Shown here one piece after another: positions 34,401 through 45,282 of a DNA stretch of 64,000 bases. Source of the DNA: Xestospongia muta (taxonomy: Eukaryota; Porifera; Demospongiae; Haplosclerida; Petrosiidae); the NCBI GenBank assembly GCA_963693285.1, contig OY848918.1, positions 19,417,484 to 19,481,483 of the forward strand, read 5' to 3'. The notes beneath the pieces were generated by a model. The model searched no databases. It was not told where the DNA came from and saw only the letters and a program-made list of their open reading frames with translations. Both the position numbers and the translations under genes were made by a program. Each line of letters begins with the position of its first letter. Within the stretch, counting starts at the first letter, position 1.

Positions 34401-35988
34401 CAGGTAAGAACAGTATGAAACATTCAATCTATCATAATTCTTGTTTTCTTAGGGTTTATTTCCAGCTGCAGTTGTGGCATTGTTAAATCGTAAAGAAAGT
34501 CCTTTTTTCACACTCGAGTGTCTTAATCCACAATTTCCTTGTCAACTCAGATTTGCTGTTAAATTGGAGTCTTCCAAACCTCGTGGATCATTACTTTTAG
34601 TTGACACAATGCTATGGATGGAGATCTATTGGACTGGTGATCCAGCTGAATGTTTCACTCTACATTCTCTAGTTACTGCTGCCATTGACTCCTGTGCAGA
34701 ACCTTTAGCTTATCATCCTTCTGCTCTTAAATGTGATCCTGGCACTCTCTGTAACCTTAAACACCTTGTTCAGCAAGATATGCCTCCTGTTCATGTAGCA
34801 CTTGTTACTGTTAACAAAAGAAAGGAAATTAAAGTGTCTTGTACTATACAAGACTTGCCACCAGTGGAGTTGAATAAAAAGTTTCAGCCATGGCTGGAAG
34901 AATGTTCAACATCAGTACTGCCATCTTTACCTGCTGAAATTAAAGGTATATGCTTTTCTTATATATATTACTATTAAATGTGATCTGAGAGAGCTGAATG
35001 TTGTAATGATGTCAATTATCCTTAGTTAACACAGCATTTATTCAATAATCATATAACATGTTGTGTATATAAATGACATTTTGATGTCTAAGCATAACAT
35101 CTGTATAACAGAGAATCAAAGATTGCTCCATGTTCCACATTTGTCTAAGGGAAATTGATAGTATTAATATTGATTAATATAAGAGGTGTGGCAAACAAGG
35201 CAATTGATCTGATGTCTACATTATTCCTGATCTACTATTGCTAAGAGATCATGATTTTCTGTGAATTGTCTCTACACATTAGTACAATAAGAACACAATA
35301 ACTGGATATTCCGTGTATCTATATGGTATCTACTCTGTCAGTGTGCACCTGACATATGTAGTATTAAGCATTTGAACACATCATGCAATTAATATAACCA
35401 GGAAGTTGGTGACTTCATATGATGTTTTCAGTATTATTAATTATATTAATTACCATAATAATGCTTCTTTACAAAATGTTCTAATTTAGAGCATATTCAT
35501 TTCATTACATTGATTGCATTTTTTTTACTTCACAGAAAACAAACCAGAGAAACATATCCTACTTAGGTTTCTTTCTTCTGTTACTGCAAAATGGCAAGAG
35601 ATAGGAGATCTACTTGGAGTTGACCCTAATACTATTGAGGGGTTGTGTCATTCTAATTACTCTGACCAAGTGAAGATGTCCAAGATGTTACAGAGCTGGT
35701 TGGATAATGAACCTACTCCAGTGACATGGGGTAATGTTATTAGTATTCTAGATGGTCCTCTTCGCAAGAAATCAATTGCTATTGAAATCACCCAATTCCT
35801 TATCAAGGAATCAGGTATGTAATTAAACTATTACTACAATAATAATTATACATGCTAGTACATGTACATGTATAATTTTAATATGAAAATAACTATTTTT
35901 TGTAGTAGTGTCATTGCACTTTACTTTCCAAAGTTATAATTGGTAATATTATTATATTATAGAGGATCGTGTTAGCAGTACTTCATAA
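22415..35988 (+). CDS. Ankyrin-Roc-COR-Death protein (ROCO-type, DAPK-like without kinase)
   Basis: Twelve coding exons join in one frame: 22415-22432, 22618-22716, 25331-25429, 26694-26792, 31463-31561, 31755-31853, 32133-32231, 32434-32515, 32572-34403, 34453-34945, 35536-35814 and 35963-35988. They total 3324 bases (1107 aa plus TAA), with GT-AG borders and matching phases. Residues 7-204 are six 33-residue ankyrin repeats, one per 99-base phase-0 exon; 205-232 are a partial repeat. A Roc-type GTPase follows: P-loop GPPAVGKTS at 256-264, DSGGQ at 480-484, and GTYEDK (G4-like) at 570-575. About 215 polar residues separate the P-loop from DSGGQ, against roughly 45 usually. Residues 650-1006 look like a COR region and linker. 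A Death domain lies at about 1010-1098 (WQEIGDLLGVD, SWLDNEPTPVTW). By family knowledge, ankyrin repeats and Death domains bind partners and Roc-COR is a nucleotide switch; an innate-immune or cell-death adaptor role is inference. An AATAAA near 36317 could serve as the poly(A) signal. An alternative end at 38471-38711 is also phase-compatible. Confidence 0.88.
22885..22991. mobile_element. Foldback element in the first ankyrin intron
   Basis: It is a diverged copy of 16496-16602 at the paralogous intron position. The right arm has 'gatgagactag' where the other copies have 'gacgagactag', consistent with CpG decay. Confidence 0.88.
23914..24170. mobile_element. 257-base MITE with about 36-base inverted repeats, TA borders
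   Basis: The left end TATACCGGGATTTATTAGCG and the reverse complement of the right end, TATACTGGGATTTATTGGCG, match over about 36 bases and continue 'gataaaatttgg'. The termini carry TA, as expected for a Tc1/mariner-type TA target. The interior has many short 'ttggcg' and 'aattcgcc' inverted motifs. It lies in the intron between the first and second ankyrin exons. The mobilising family is inferred from the TA only. Confidence 0.85.
24544..24572. repeat. Short perfect hairpin
   Basis: TGTGGTCTGCAA and TTGCAGACCACA pair perfectly over 12 bases around a 5-base loop. It is intronic. No function is evident, and no run of T marks a terminator-like role. Confidence 0.7.
26155..26290 (+). repeat. 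Fragment of the TAGCG foldback family
   Basis: It resembles the right part of the 29780 element (30122-30250), including 'tgcatgaatgggtgt' versus 'cgcatgaatgggtgt' and 'ggtaaatattttgtggtttg'. It lacks the C-rich right terminus, so it is truncated. It is intronic. Confidence 0.65.
27250..28546 (-). pseudogene. DDE transposase pseudogene (Tc1/mariner-IS630-like)
   Basis: On the minus strand a helix-turn-helix N-terminal part reads QTKEVVANVYDYF then TCDATGVSRTSIKRLWKEK (28546-28232). It is followed by the catalytic core: VVYLDET with the first Asp, IVMDNASYHS with the second Asp, KSWTKQKIQDWLQAKGI, and after a probable intron (donor gtaagt near 27508) VRLPVGHCTLNPI, ending WAQVKGHIEVNAF. Four in-frame stops break it: TAA 28232-28234, TGA 27983-27985 (where Trp is expected after DET), TAG 27758-27760, and TAG 27406-27408 at the position of the third acidic catalytic residue after NPI. 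It is therefore inactive. It sits antisense inside the long intron between the third and fourth ankyrin exons of the main gene. Ends were not resolved. Confidence 0.82.
28547..29774. other. Intron DNA of the main gene
   Basis: AT-rich. 28700-28775 resembles 18650-18720. No exon or RNA gene is supported. Confidence 0.5.
29775..30291. mobile_element. Foldback element with G-rich/C-rich termini
   Basis: The left terminus TAGCGGGG with long G runs (29778-29802) and the right terminus with C runs ending CCTCGCTA (30248-30284) are inverted repeats, including 'aatttttatgg' against 'ccatgataatt'. The flanks carry TATGGTA on both sides, a likely 7-base (or 8-base, ATATGGTA) target duplication. The interior of about 420 bases is more GC-rich than the host intron and has no ORF. 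A truncated relative lies at 26155-26290. Homopolymer lengths here may not be reliable. Confidence 0.75.
30292..31462. other. Intron DNA of the main gene
   Basis: AT-rich with no recognisable element or exon before the ankyrin exon at 31463. Confidence 0.5.
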
Positions 35989-36504
35989 TAGCTACTACAA
36001 CTACATATACAAAGGTATGATTAGAAACTTTAGTATCTAAACAAACAAAATATTTTAATTCATAATAGAAAATGGAAAGTTTCACTTGAAAAAAAAAAAA
36101 GAAATGATAATGTAATAATTATCAATACAGTACATTGTGCATCAACTTTTCATTTATACAAATTTATAATTAATTATTATTTTCGTGATGCTTTTTTGAC
36201 ATCAAGCACCATTTCGACTATTAAATAATTAACAAATATTTTTTAAATTTTTTTGTAGGTACACACATGAACAGATTTATTTTCCTATTGTTTTTTTCAC
36301 TTTAATAACATTAATAATAAATAAAGAGAGTTTTTTTTTAATTTTAATAATTTCCAAATTAATTTAGTAAATGTAATTATTTGGATTTAGTCAAATATGT
36401 TATCAACAATAATCTTTTTATTTGATTGGAAGGTCTTAATTAAGTTAAAAGTATGCACTTCCAGTTCAAGCTGTGGACAGAGAGTATTGTATGACTATAG
36501 CTTA
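35989..36504. other. 3' flank of the main gene
   Basis: Very AT-rich. AATAAA near 36317 is the first good poly(A) signal after the stop at 35986. Homopolymer A and T runs occur. No gene. Confidence 0.5.
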
Positions 36505-38214
36505 CACGGAGAATTATTTTCAAAACTTTTTGAAAATGTCAAGTATCGTGTTATGTTTCTGGTGTTTCAAATCTAAGGAAATATAAAAATTTCTTTTGAT
36601 AGTAAAGTCATATGAAGAGCAAATTTTCCAATACATAGAAACACTTGAAAACACCAAATTTTTATTTCCATTTACTGAAGGAAGTTTAATTTTTCCATTG
36701 AATTTTATAACTATTTACAAATACAAACAATCAACAGTATAAAATAATCACTAGAAAATGAAATACATGTTCTCAAAAACTTAAAGTGAATGTTATATAT
36801 ATATAAATGATAAATATAACTTCATCATATAATCAACTTAAACAATAAATGAGTACTTTGAATGACACAACACTTCATGGATATAATATACCATGTAACA
36901 CAACTATTAAAATATTTTGATTAATGACTCATAAAATAAATTATTGAATAATCACTCACATTGCAATTATTACTGAAAATAATATTCAGGATAACCAGCT
37001 GGCATCAGTCTATCTGTTTTTCTTTATGTTGAGGTAGCTTTAGCATGACATGGAGTTATTTCAGAATTAGCCAGTATTATATTGTCAGTTTGGTTATGAC
37101 TAATAGTAACTTTAGCACTAGCTTTAACACTGTTGTCTTTTGTTTCTTAAGAAACGCTAGCATTTATGAAAAAATAACTGTCTTGGACCAGCATTTTCTA
37201 AACGAGACTGTAGGTTAATCGACTGTTAACTGGTTTCCTTGGAGATGTTTGTGGAAATACGACAGTGACATGCGATCAGGATCTTCATCATTATACTCAT
37301 TATCATTGAGTTGATTGAAATACCTAGGACTGTGTGGTGATGCTTGTAGAATGAATAAGCCATCTTCTAACTTCTCTGGCTATAGAGAAAAATAAACTTT
37401 GTATATAGTATCCCTCGCCCTTTAGCTACCTTATCAAATGATCACTGCTACACAGAAAGAGGAGATACTTTGGTTACCTTTTCCTAAACCCTCTCAGATA
37501 TTAAGACAGTCTAAGACTGCAAATTTCAAACTTTGGGGACATTGCTTTAAAAGACACTCATTGAAAATTTGCTCAGGAATCTGGTGTAATGTATCACAAC
37601 TTCAGAAGCACAATGAAGATGATAGCTCTTACGTCAATTTGTCTGACTCATCTAGTAATAATCCCATTAAAGTCACTGATCTCTGCAGCAAGAAAGAATG
37701 TTCTTGTCCCTCAACCATCTCAGACAATTTAATGGAAATTGTTGATAGTTTGGAAACAGAAAATTATATAACAAACAATGAGCTTGAAATATATGATGTT
37801 AATAGTTTATGTTATTGCTTAAAAATAGATTTTAAAAATTACATGTATAATTACTGATCAATAAAATCGTTTCTTTCTAATCTTTGTTATTGTGGTGTAT
37901 TTTAATATTTGAAATAATAGAAATTACAAATTTCAAAAAACAGAAACACATAGAGAAATCTATCATATATGTTACCTTTATGTTTCTTTGAAAACAACAT
38001 AGTGGTAACGCATTGAATTTTCCAGTACAAGCTATTGTTATGGTTTTCATCAAACCTCTAAAATTGTCCTGGACCCTGTTATTTTCACTTTCAAAGCTTC
38101 CCAAAAGCGTTTTCTTTATCTACTCTAACTCATTATTGATTTTACACTTATACAATGGCATCTATACAACGTAAATAATGTTTTACTATTGAAAAATAAT
38201 AATGTATAATTGTA
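36505..38214 (+). repeat. Decayed copy 2 of the divergent gene-pair region
   Basis: 36530-37000 matches 42650-43140 ('atgtcaagtatc', 'ttatgtttctggtgtttc', 'aacacttgaaaacaccaaat'). 37010-37230 matches 44790-45000, and 37230-37860 matches 45000-45540. The sequence corresponding to 43150-44790, which holds the last five exons of the minus-strand gene, is missing. The remaining first exon of that gene carries a frameshift. Confidence 0.8.
37438..37857 (+). pseudogene. Copy of the finger gene with a damaged finger
   Basis: A 139-codon ORF is a paralogue of the gene at 45283: it shares LRQSKTANFKLWGHCFKR with one Cys changed to Trp, NVSQLQKHNEDDSS and LSDSSS. The segment KTYKQHRRLYCHS that completes the finger is deleted. 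The start codon of the parent (ATG TCT CAG) is altered to AAACCCTCTCAG, and the ORF opens from an upstream ATG in former promoter sequence. It is probably not functional, although the long open frame is notable. Confidence 0.6.
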
Positions 38215-38711
38215 ATTTCTCCAACGAAATGAAGATGTCAAAGATTTGGCAGAGCTGGTTAGATAATGAGCCTACTCCAGTGACATGGGATTATTTCATT
38301 AGTCTCATTGAGGGTCCTCTACAGATGAAATCACTTGCTATTGAAATCCGCCAATTCCTTGGTATTGAATCAGGTCAGTTATTCCATTAATTTCTAACAA
38401 TAATTAGTTTATAATTTTAACTGCTGCATTAACAATCTTGTGCTTTGTTTACTATTAATTTTTTTTTTAGCTGAGTATGACTCTATAGCTAATTTGACTA
38501 CTGAATGTGAGATAATACCCAATGATCCAGTTACTTTTGGTAGGTTATTTTCTATACTGACATGTTTCTATGCTCTTGATAAATGTATCATTTTAGTAAT
38601 TGTTTTAAATTTTATTATTATTCATTAGTTCCAAAGAAGCCTATTTCCTTTTCATCATCAATTGAATCAAGTAGCCAACCTCATGACCAACATGGAGCTA
38701 CCATCAATTAA
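38202..38711 (+). pseudogene. Half Death-domain exon plus two tail exons
   Basis: 38202-38374 encodes the second half of a Death domain (KMSKIWQSWLDNEPTPVTWD) ending at a phase-1 donor (tcag|gtcagt). The first half is replaced by finger-gene copy sequence and no acceptor is present, so this exon is broken. The next two exons, 38471-38539 and 38629-38711, are intact and phase-compatible, ending in TAA at 38709. They could also be reached from the main gene's exon at 35814 as an alternative Ser/Gln-rich C-terminus. Confidence 0.6.
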
Positions 38712-39157
38712 TCAAGGCAACAAGGTTAGTAACTATTAGTGTTAATGTATTAATACACATCTTATTGAATCTATGTCTATAATGTAGATTAAATTTATGA
38801 AACATAAGGATTCTAAATATATATCATTGGTGTTAATCCATAGACTATATCATATATTTTATTTCATAAGTCAATCGACTATATGCTTGCTAAGCAAATA
38901 TTTAACTTACTCCTTTTAAACCTCATCATTTGAATGACCAGATCAATTGGTATCATTGTTATTGTATTTTGCTGTTACCATCTAGAAAGTACTTTCATAT
39001 GGTATGATATAGTCATATGCCAAATTTCATATCTGAATTGAATGTCCTAACTAATTTAATGTCCTAGTTAATTACATTATATAACAAAACAATAACAAGT
39101 CATGTCATGCTATATACCTATACTATTCTAACATATGCTTCTACTTCTAGATATATC

Positions 39158-39493
39158 TGATATACTGAAGAAAGACCAAGTATCACTGATCTTCTTGGCC
39201 TGTTAACAGATATCAAGTATGAGTGGAAGAAAATTGGTTGGGCTTTGGAGGTGGGACGTGGTGTCCTAGGAAGTTGTACTCACAGCTATGAAGATGATGG
39301 TAACAAGCTCTCCACAGTGATAGAAAGTTGGGTCGACACTATGGTTACCGATGTGACCTGGGAAACTGTTAATGCTGCAGTAGAAGGCCCTATTGTAAAC
39401 CATAAATCCACTGCACTGAAGATTCGTGATTTTCTAGCAAATCCTGATGTCCATGCCAAATATCTTCGTAAAAAAGATTTTTCTCGACTTTAG
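39158..39493 (+). pseudogene. Isolated Death-domain exon, second type
   Basis: After a TGA at 39158 the frame stays open through ITDLLGLLTDIKYEWKKIG, VIESWVDTMVTDVTWE and AVEGPIVNHKSTALKI to RKKDFSRL and a stop at 39491. This is a complete Death-domain-like fold in length and motif order (W-KIG at the start, SW-D and VTWE mid-domain). It is closest to the fragment at 42040-42321 and differs from the main gene's Death domain. No clean acceptor keeps the frame open, so I cannot attach it to a transcript. AATAAA follows near 39813. Confidence 0.6.
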
Positions 39494-40010
39494 TTACTTT
39501 TATAAGTTTTATATTGCCCTTTGTCATCTTTAATTTTTTGGCCCTTTATCACTTTTGATTTTTCTATGACTCTTTTTTTTTAATGTAATGACGTTTGACT
39601 TCTATTATGACATGTGAGGTCATACAAGGTTTCTTTATAATTCTGTATTTTCCATTTCCTTTTGATTTCTTTGTTTAGTATGACTTTGTACCTTTTTGTT
39701 GAACTATGTAATTTAGGAGTTATCTTATTAGTCACTACATTGTCCTTGCATTCTATATTTTTTGATTATTCCTTAAATTTCATTATAGTTGACTTTCATT
39801 CTTTTTTGATTAAATAAACATTTTGAACGCCCAACAAAGTATTAATGTGGGAGTATAAGAGTCACATACCAGGCCTATTACAATCTTATTTTAGAAGTAA
39901 TAGAATCTTATAATTATATAACTATTATTCTATGTTTATATCAAGCTTATTGATTCAGTATAAGAAGCCTGTTATAAGAATTTATAAAGCAATAGATAGA
40001 GTGGCAGAAC

Positions 40011-40912
40011 GTGACGAAGGGAAGATTTGGTCTATTGAAGATGCTGTCAGATGCCATTATTGCTATTGAAAATGAGTCTGAACACAATGATCCTGAAATA
40101 TCTGAAATTTCTAATGACACCATCTTATCAGTAGACCCAATGTTGGATTTAGATGAAAATATTTTACTAGAATCACCAGAACAGAATTTTGCTCTCGAAA
40201 AATGCGATATATCTACTAATGAATCACCTGTTCCAGCTGAGATGGTTTCTTCACAAGATCATCAACCAGTACAGTCACAACTAGATATACTACACCACAC
40301 CTCTAACAGTCCCAAAAATGACAAATCTACAATTCCAGAATCAACACCTTTGTCACGACAGCCTGACACTGACCACTATTCTACTGAAATGGTAGAACTC
40401 CTTACTAAACGAAAAAAATCTGAAGATCTCCATAAAGCTACGTGGATAAACGTTCTTGATAGCGGTGGTCTGTCACAATTTGCAGATGTCTCACGAGCTG
40501 TTGTTTGTGGTAATAAAATGAATATTATTTGCACAAAGTTAACTGAAGACCTTTCTGATAGGCCTCAGTTCTCTTACTCACTCAATGGTAAATTACTCAA
40601 TCAACCTAGTGAGTTGCAAATGACAAATCTACAGCTTATAGAACATTTTGTACGCTCAATAGTTGCTTCTAAGAATGCTGTAGTAGTGAAAGGAAAGAAG
40701 CGCTTGCCACTTTTTATGATTGTTGGCACGTATTATGACAAGATGAAAGGCTCAAAGCAAAAGAAATTACAGTTATTGCATGAAAAGAATGAGCAGCTTC
40801 TCTTAACCTTTCGTGAATTTCGAGATCACTTTATTTTTTGGCCGATGCTACTGCCACCGATCGGCCACCGTTCAGAAGTCTCCACCCATAAACCACACCT
40901 TCGAGAAGCAGA
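40011..40912 (+). pseudogene. Roc GTPase half of a main-gene paralogue
   Basis: An open frame of 301 codons matches the main gene from the insert region onward: polar acidic insert, then ATWINVLDSGGLSQFADVSRA (Gln of DSGGQ replaced by Leu), MTNLQLIEHFVRSI and LFMIVGTYYDKMKG, breaking after FRDHFIFWP into unrelated sequence. The P-loop exon part is absent. Loss of the P-loop, the Gln change and the missing COR part indicate a dead copy. It confirms that the long insert before DSGGQ is a family trait and not an error in the main gene. Confidence 0.8.
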
Positions 40913-40919
40913 ATGACGG

Positions 40920-41680
40920 CTGTTAAGAAATTGCTGAGTGTTGGTACATGCTTTGATGACTTCAAGGACTTATTGTGCGATCCAGAGAGATTGAAGAATG
41001 AACAAAATCACCCTTTTCGTGTTTATAACTGTGAAAAGGCGGAGCACTAAAACAAAAGGTTGATTAATACATCAAACTCATCTCCAGCTGTTGATTGCAT
41101 AAAGATTCCTTACACTTATTACAGTGTTCACTGTGTACATTATGGTGAACCTAGACCTAGTCGTGGGAAGAGTACTCGTAAAAGCCTTTGAAGATTCAGT
41201 AAAGGTTGCCAGACAATGCTGACTTTGTCATATGACAAGTAAGTCAATATTAATTATGTAGAATTAGCACCATAAATTATTTGATTGTTTTTTATCTACT
41301 GAATTATACCATATTCTTATTTTATTTATTCTTATTTATAGGGTTTGTAAAAACCTTATTGTCAAAGTTAGCAATTTTAAACATATTCATTGTATTGGTT
41401 CTGATCTCATGACGCATTATCCATTTAGCCAAAAACTGAATGTTGAGACTGCCTTTGTTGTAAAAGAAGTTTTTAGTTTGTGACCAAACACAAAACATGT
41501 TAAAGAGATGATTGAAAAGAAGTATGGAAAGTTTGTAACTTTGACAGACATTCATAGTTTAAAGACAATGATGAAAAAGGTGGCAAATCTAAAGATGCAC
41601 AGCTTCTTGAAGCACTAGAGGCAACATTAAGGAATGATACACAACTAACAACTGGCTAGAATCTCATAATCAGAAACTGA
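40920..41680 (+). pseudogene. ZSWIM/FAR1-like transposase-derived fragment
   Basis: In interrupted frames the translation includes HPFRVYNCEKAEH, PYTYYSVHCVHYGEPRPSRG, GCQTMLTLSYDK, then after a possible intron (gtaagt near 41239, ag near 41340) HCIGSDLMTHYPFSQKLN and EMIEKKYGKFVTLTDIHSLK. From memory, the order (short FAR1-like Cys/His segment, then K-YGK-VTL-DIH-LK) matches MULE-derived ZSWIM proteins of invertebrates. Several stops and shifts break it. It fills the space where the COR region of the Roc pseudogene should be. Confidence 0.55.
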
Positions 41681-41883
41681 AACATTTAACACAAAGATCA
41701 TCTAATCTCACCAAAATTTTTCGATACCTACTTAGATTTTAAGGCCGCTGAACTCAATCATTGTGTCTTCATGGAAGAATTCAGTACCACTGCTAATTTA
41801 GTTGACACTGACATTCCTGGTGTACATAACATTCGATCTGTATGTACACAGTATGCTTTTAACTTGATGTCACACAACTTCAA

Positions 41884-42321
41884 TTGGAACAGACAGTGAA
41901 ATACCAGATTTCAGCTGAGGATGTTAACCAGTACGTTCTCACTGTTAATGAAAGCAATATACATCAGGTCAATGTGATTGATAATAGTTGTTTTTGTTCT
42001 TTCAAAAGGACTTTAAATAATGATCCAATGCCGTCTGATATAAAGTATGAATGGAAAAAGATCGGTCAAGCCCTTGAAGTTGAATGTGGTGTCTTACAAG
42101 GTTGTAGTAATAGCCCAGAAGATAATGGCAACAAGCTTATGACTGTAATCTAGAGTTGGGTAGACACAATGCCCACTGATGTGACTTGGGAGATTGTTAT
42201 TGCTGCAGTAGAAAGCCCTATAGTAGCACACAATTCTACTGCAATGAAAATGAGAGAGTTTCTAGCTAAACCAGATGTACGTGCCAAATATCTTCGTAAA
42301 AAGGACTTTGTCCGACATTGA
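41884..42321 (+). pseudogene. Death-domain fragment of the main-gene paralogue
   Basis: The frame reads through SDIKYEWKKIGQALEVECG and NKLMTVI, then an in-frame TAG at 42151-42153 (the 39 kb paralogue has Glu), then SWVDTMPTDVTWEIV and KKDFVRH to TGA at 42319. It is a near-complete Death domain closely related to 39180-39493. A single stop separates it from an open frame. Confidence 0.75.
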
Positions 42322-43296
42322 ACATTTTGCTTCTTTAAATTTTTTTCTATAGTTTATTGATGTCTATATTTATACTAGTTTAAAATTGATGATATTGTTT
42401 TATTTCTAATTTTGCTTTAATTTGACTATGTTACATTTATTGCTTTGAGTACTTTTTTCCGATAAATCTTGTAAGTAATTTCTTAACACTGCCCTTTTCT
42501 ATGATATTATGTTAATTTTTGTAAACCATTTTGCTTTGCTATTTTTTTTTTTTTTAAGCTTATTTAAACCATGTTTTTCTGTCACTATTAGATAGATACA
42601 CATAGAGAGTTACACTGTAATAATTAATATGTTTCTGCACCATGAAACATCTGGAAACGTTTTGAAAATGTCAAGTATCCTGTTATGTTTCTGGTGTTTC
42701 CAAACTAAGGAATCATAAAGATTTTTTTGATAAGAAACACATGTGAAGAGCAAGTTTCCCACCATATAAAAACACTTGAAAACACCAAATTTTTATTTGT
42801 GCTTACTAAAGAAACTTTAATGTTTCCATTGAAGTTAATAATTATTTACAAATACAACAAATCCAAAAACATCAAGTAATCACTAGAAAATTAAATACAT
42901 TTCCATTATGATATTCTCAAAAAAGGAAATGTTATGTAAATCACAAAGATAATGTCATTGTCACATAAAGAACTTAAACAATAAATAACATAATCAGAAT
43001 ACTCTCAACAAACCAACACTTCATGGACATGATATACCACATAACATAACTTTTAAATGACCCAAAAAATTAATTATTGAATAACTACTGTCATTGCAAT
43101 CAATGCTGAAAAGCACATTCGAAATAACCAGCTGGTTTCAGTCTATCAGAAGAAAGACCTTCCTTCATTTTAAGTCATAACGTTTACTTCTTACTGAATA
43201 CTTTTTGGAAGATTTTTTGTCCAAAACATACAGTTATTTTGTTAGATTTTTTCCTCTCTAGGAAAGAGTAGGGATAATAAACTGGTAATCTTCATT
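42322..43296. repeat. 3' flank, part duplicated at 36.5 kb
   Basis: 42650-43140 is the partner of 36530-37000. The rest is AT-rich with no gene. Confidence 0.65.
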
Positions 43297-45158
43297 TTAA
43301 TCACTCTTTTCTGAGCTCATCATATCACCAGTGAAACAAACTCTCCAATTTGCTTTAGTAGCATCAGATAGACCAGCTATTTGATCATATTCAGTAAGTC
43401 TTCGTTGTAGCTTCTATTAAAAAACAGCGTTTGAAACAAAAGGAAAAATCCATAGGTATTTACACTATCATTATTAATATCATTTCCTATAATGGAAATT
43501 GCAATAGTATTAATTAATATGAACTACTTACTCTAGTTATCCTGTTTCTTCTTCTCTGTTTTCCACACTTATTAGAATACTTTCCTGAATTTCTGAGCTT
43601 TGCCTTAGTGTGACAACTTGAAAAATAAGTTTTAGTAGCATCTATAAAAGGATCATAATGGTGAGTAATATGGTACAACCATATTTAATAAAATACTTAA
43701 TAATGCACACATTATATTATACATAGCATTCATAATTTCATCAGATATGCCAATATGTTCTTCAGGTTGATAATATTACTAACCATTAATAACTGAAGTG
43801 GCTACAGCAGGAAAATGAGATTTCACTTCTCCTACTAATTTCTTTAATATCATTTGATTTTCTTTATCACTTATTTTCTTACTACAACAAGTATACAGAA
43901 GATAGTGTTACAAGTAAAGGTAATGTTAGTCATACCTAAAGTTCCATTCAAGGTTCTCATCTACTTCGTATGAAGCTAAAAATGTCTTGCATACACAATC
44001 CTAGATAATAAAAGTTACTATAACATAATATGTGGGTGGGTCATATGTACTAACAGTGTTACACATACAATATTGTCACAATAATATTACTATAATTATT
44101 TGCCTATCACTGTAAAAATTAATCATAGTTTACACTAGTGAGCAGACTTTTCGACCGTACTATTAGTTTATAATAGGACGAAGGGAAGCATCTTGAGATT
44201 CTTGACACAAATTACAGCGACTCTTTGTTAAGATATACACAATCAATTGACTGTACACATAATAATGTACAGTAATATATTTATTTTCCAGTTTAGCCCA
44301 ATACCAAAAACATTTCACACCCTAAAGCATAAGGCTAGTATACAGTATTCTTTCTGAATAAAACATATTATGATACCTAAGTCAACTAAAAAGCCTAAGG
44401 AGAAATTGAGATTATCATAGACCACAAATTAGCTATGTGGTTGTATTATAAAAGCTGTTAAATTTCTCATTTTGCCTCAGCACATCAAAATAACTTACTT
44501 CAGCAGGAGGTGAAATCTTTCTTCTTGTAGTAGAACAATGACCTTGTCCAAATCTACTTTCCAATTCCTCAATACGTGTCTGTAACCTTTCTTCTGAATT
44601 CTTAATCTCTTGCAAAATTTTGTCCTTTGCTACAAAAATCTAACATAAAAGTGTACAATTCTACCATGTACCTGTCTGTTCATTATCAATGAAGTTATAG
44701 ACAACAGGACATTCCTTGACTTTAGTACTACCTTGATTTTTTTGATTACATTTCGAAGAAATTCTTGATGCTGACTCATTTTTAGTATGGTAGGGAGTTA
44801 TTTCAGTTGAAGCTTTACCCTGTGTGGTATTGTCAATTTGGTTTTGACTACTAGTAACTTTGAGACTAGCTTTAACACTGTTATCTTTTTTTTTTAAAGA
44901 AGCGCTAACATTTATCCAAGAAAGTAACTGAGATGGACCAATGACATCTTCGAAACGAGAGAGTAGGTTCAATCAACTGTTCACTGCTATTCTTGGAGGT
45001 GTAGGAGGAATTATGACAGGACTTGAGTCACCATATTCGGTACTGTGACAGTTAGATGAGTTCGATGACAGGCTCTCAGGATAGTCATCATAGTAATTAT
45101 CATTGAGTTCATCGAAACAGCTAGGACTAGGTTGATGCTGATGGAAAGAATAGGCCAT
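43297..45158 (-). CDS. Six-exon uncharacterised gene with one in-frame TGA
   Basis: Exons on the minus strand are 45158-44672, 44629-44499, 44000-43936, 43881-43784, 43641-43532 and 43413-43297. They total 1008 bases with GT-AG borders and matching phases, ending at TAA. The protein (335 codons before stop) starts MAYSFHQHQPSPSC and is Ser/Asn/Asp-rich for about 160 residues. It has a charged helix (ILQEIKNSEERLQTRIEEL), then a compact basic C-terminal half with CHTKAKLRNSGKYSNKC and KQRRRNRITRKLQRR, suggesting nucleic-acid binding. I do not recognise the family. A TGA at 44973-44975 interrupts exon 1. The paralogous copy at 37.2 kb has CGA there, which points to CpG decay of an Arg codon. 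The gene may therefore be newly dead or use a downstream start. It is divergently paired with the finger gene at 45283. Confidence 0.7.
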
Positions 45159-45282
45159 CTTCTAACTTCTAGAGCCAGAGAGAACGAGATAAAACTGTAT
45201 TGAGATTCCGCGCATTTCGGCTACGTTATCACGTGATCACTACAACAGTGGAAGAGAGGTATCTTGATTACTTTGTTCTAAA
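45159..45282. promoter_or_regulatory. Shared bidirectional promoter with CACGTG E-box
   Basis: Only 124 bases separate the two divergent start codons. The segment is GC-richer than its surroundings and contains the palindrome TATCACGTGATCA (around 45227-45239), a core recognised by bHLH-zip factors. The decayed copies at 1-985 and 37.4 kb have 'tatcaaatgatcac', so the E-box is lost there. Confidence 0.55.

Noticed and set aside
44973..44975. Selenocysteine recoding of the in-frame TGA
   Set aside because: A decayed paralogue has CGA at the site, the neighbourhood is not redox-like, and I saw no SECIS-like structure. CpG decay is simpler.
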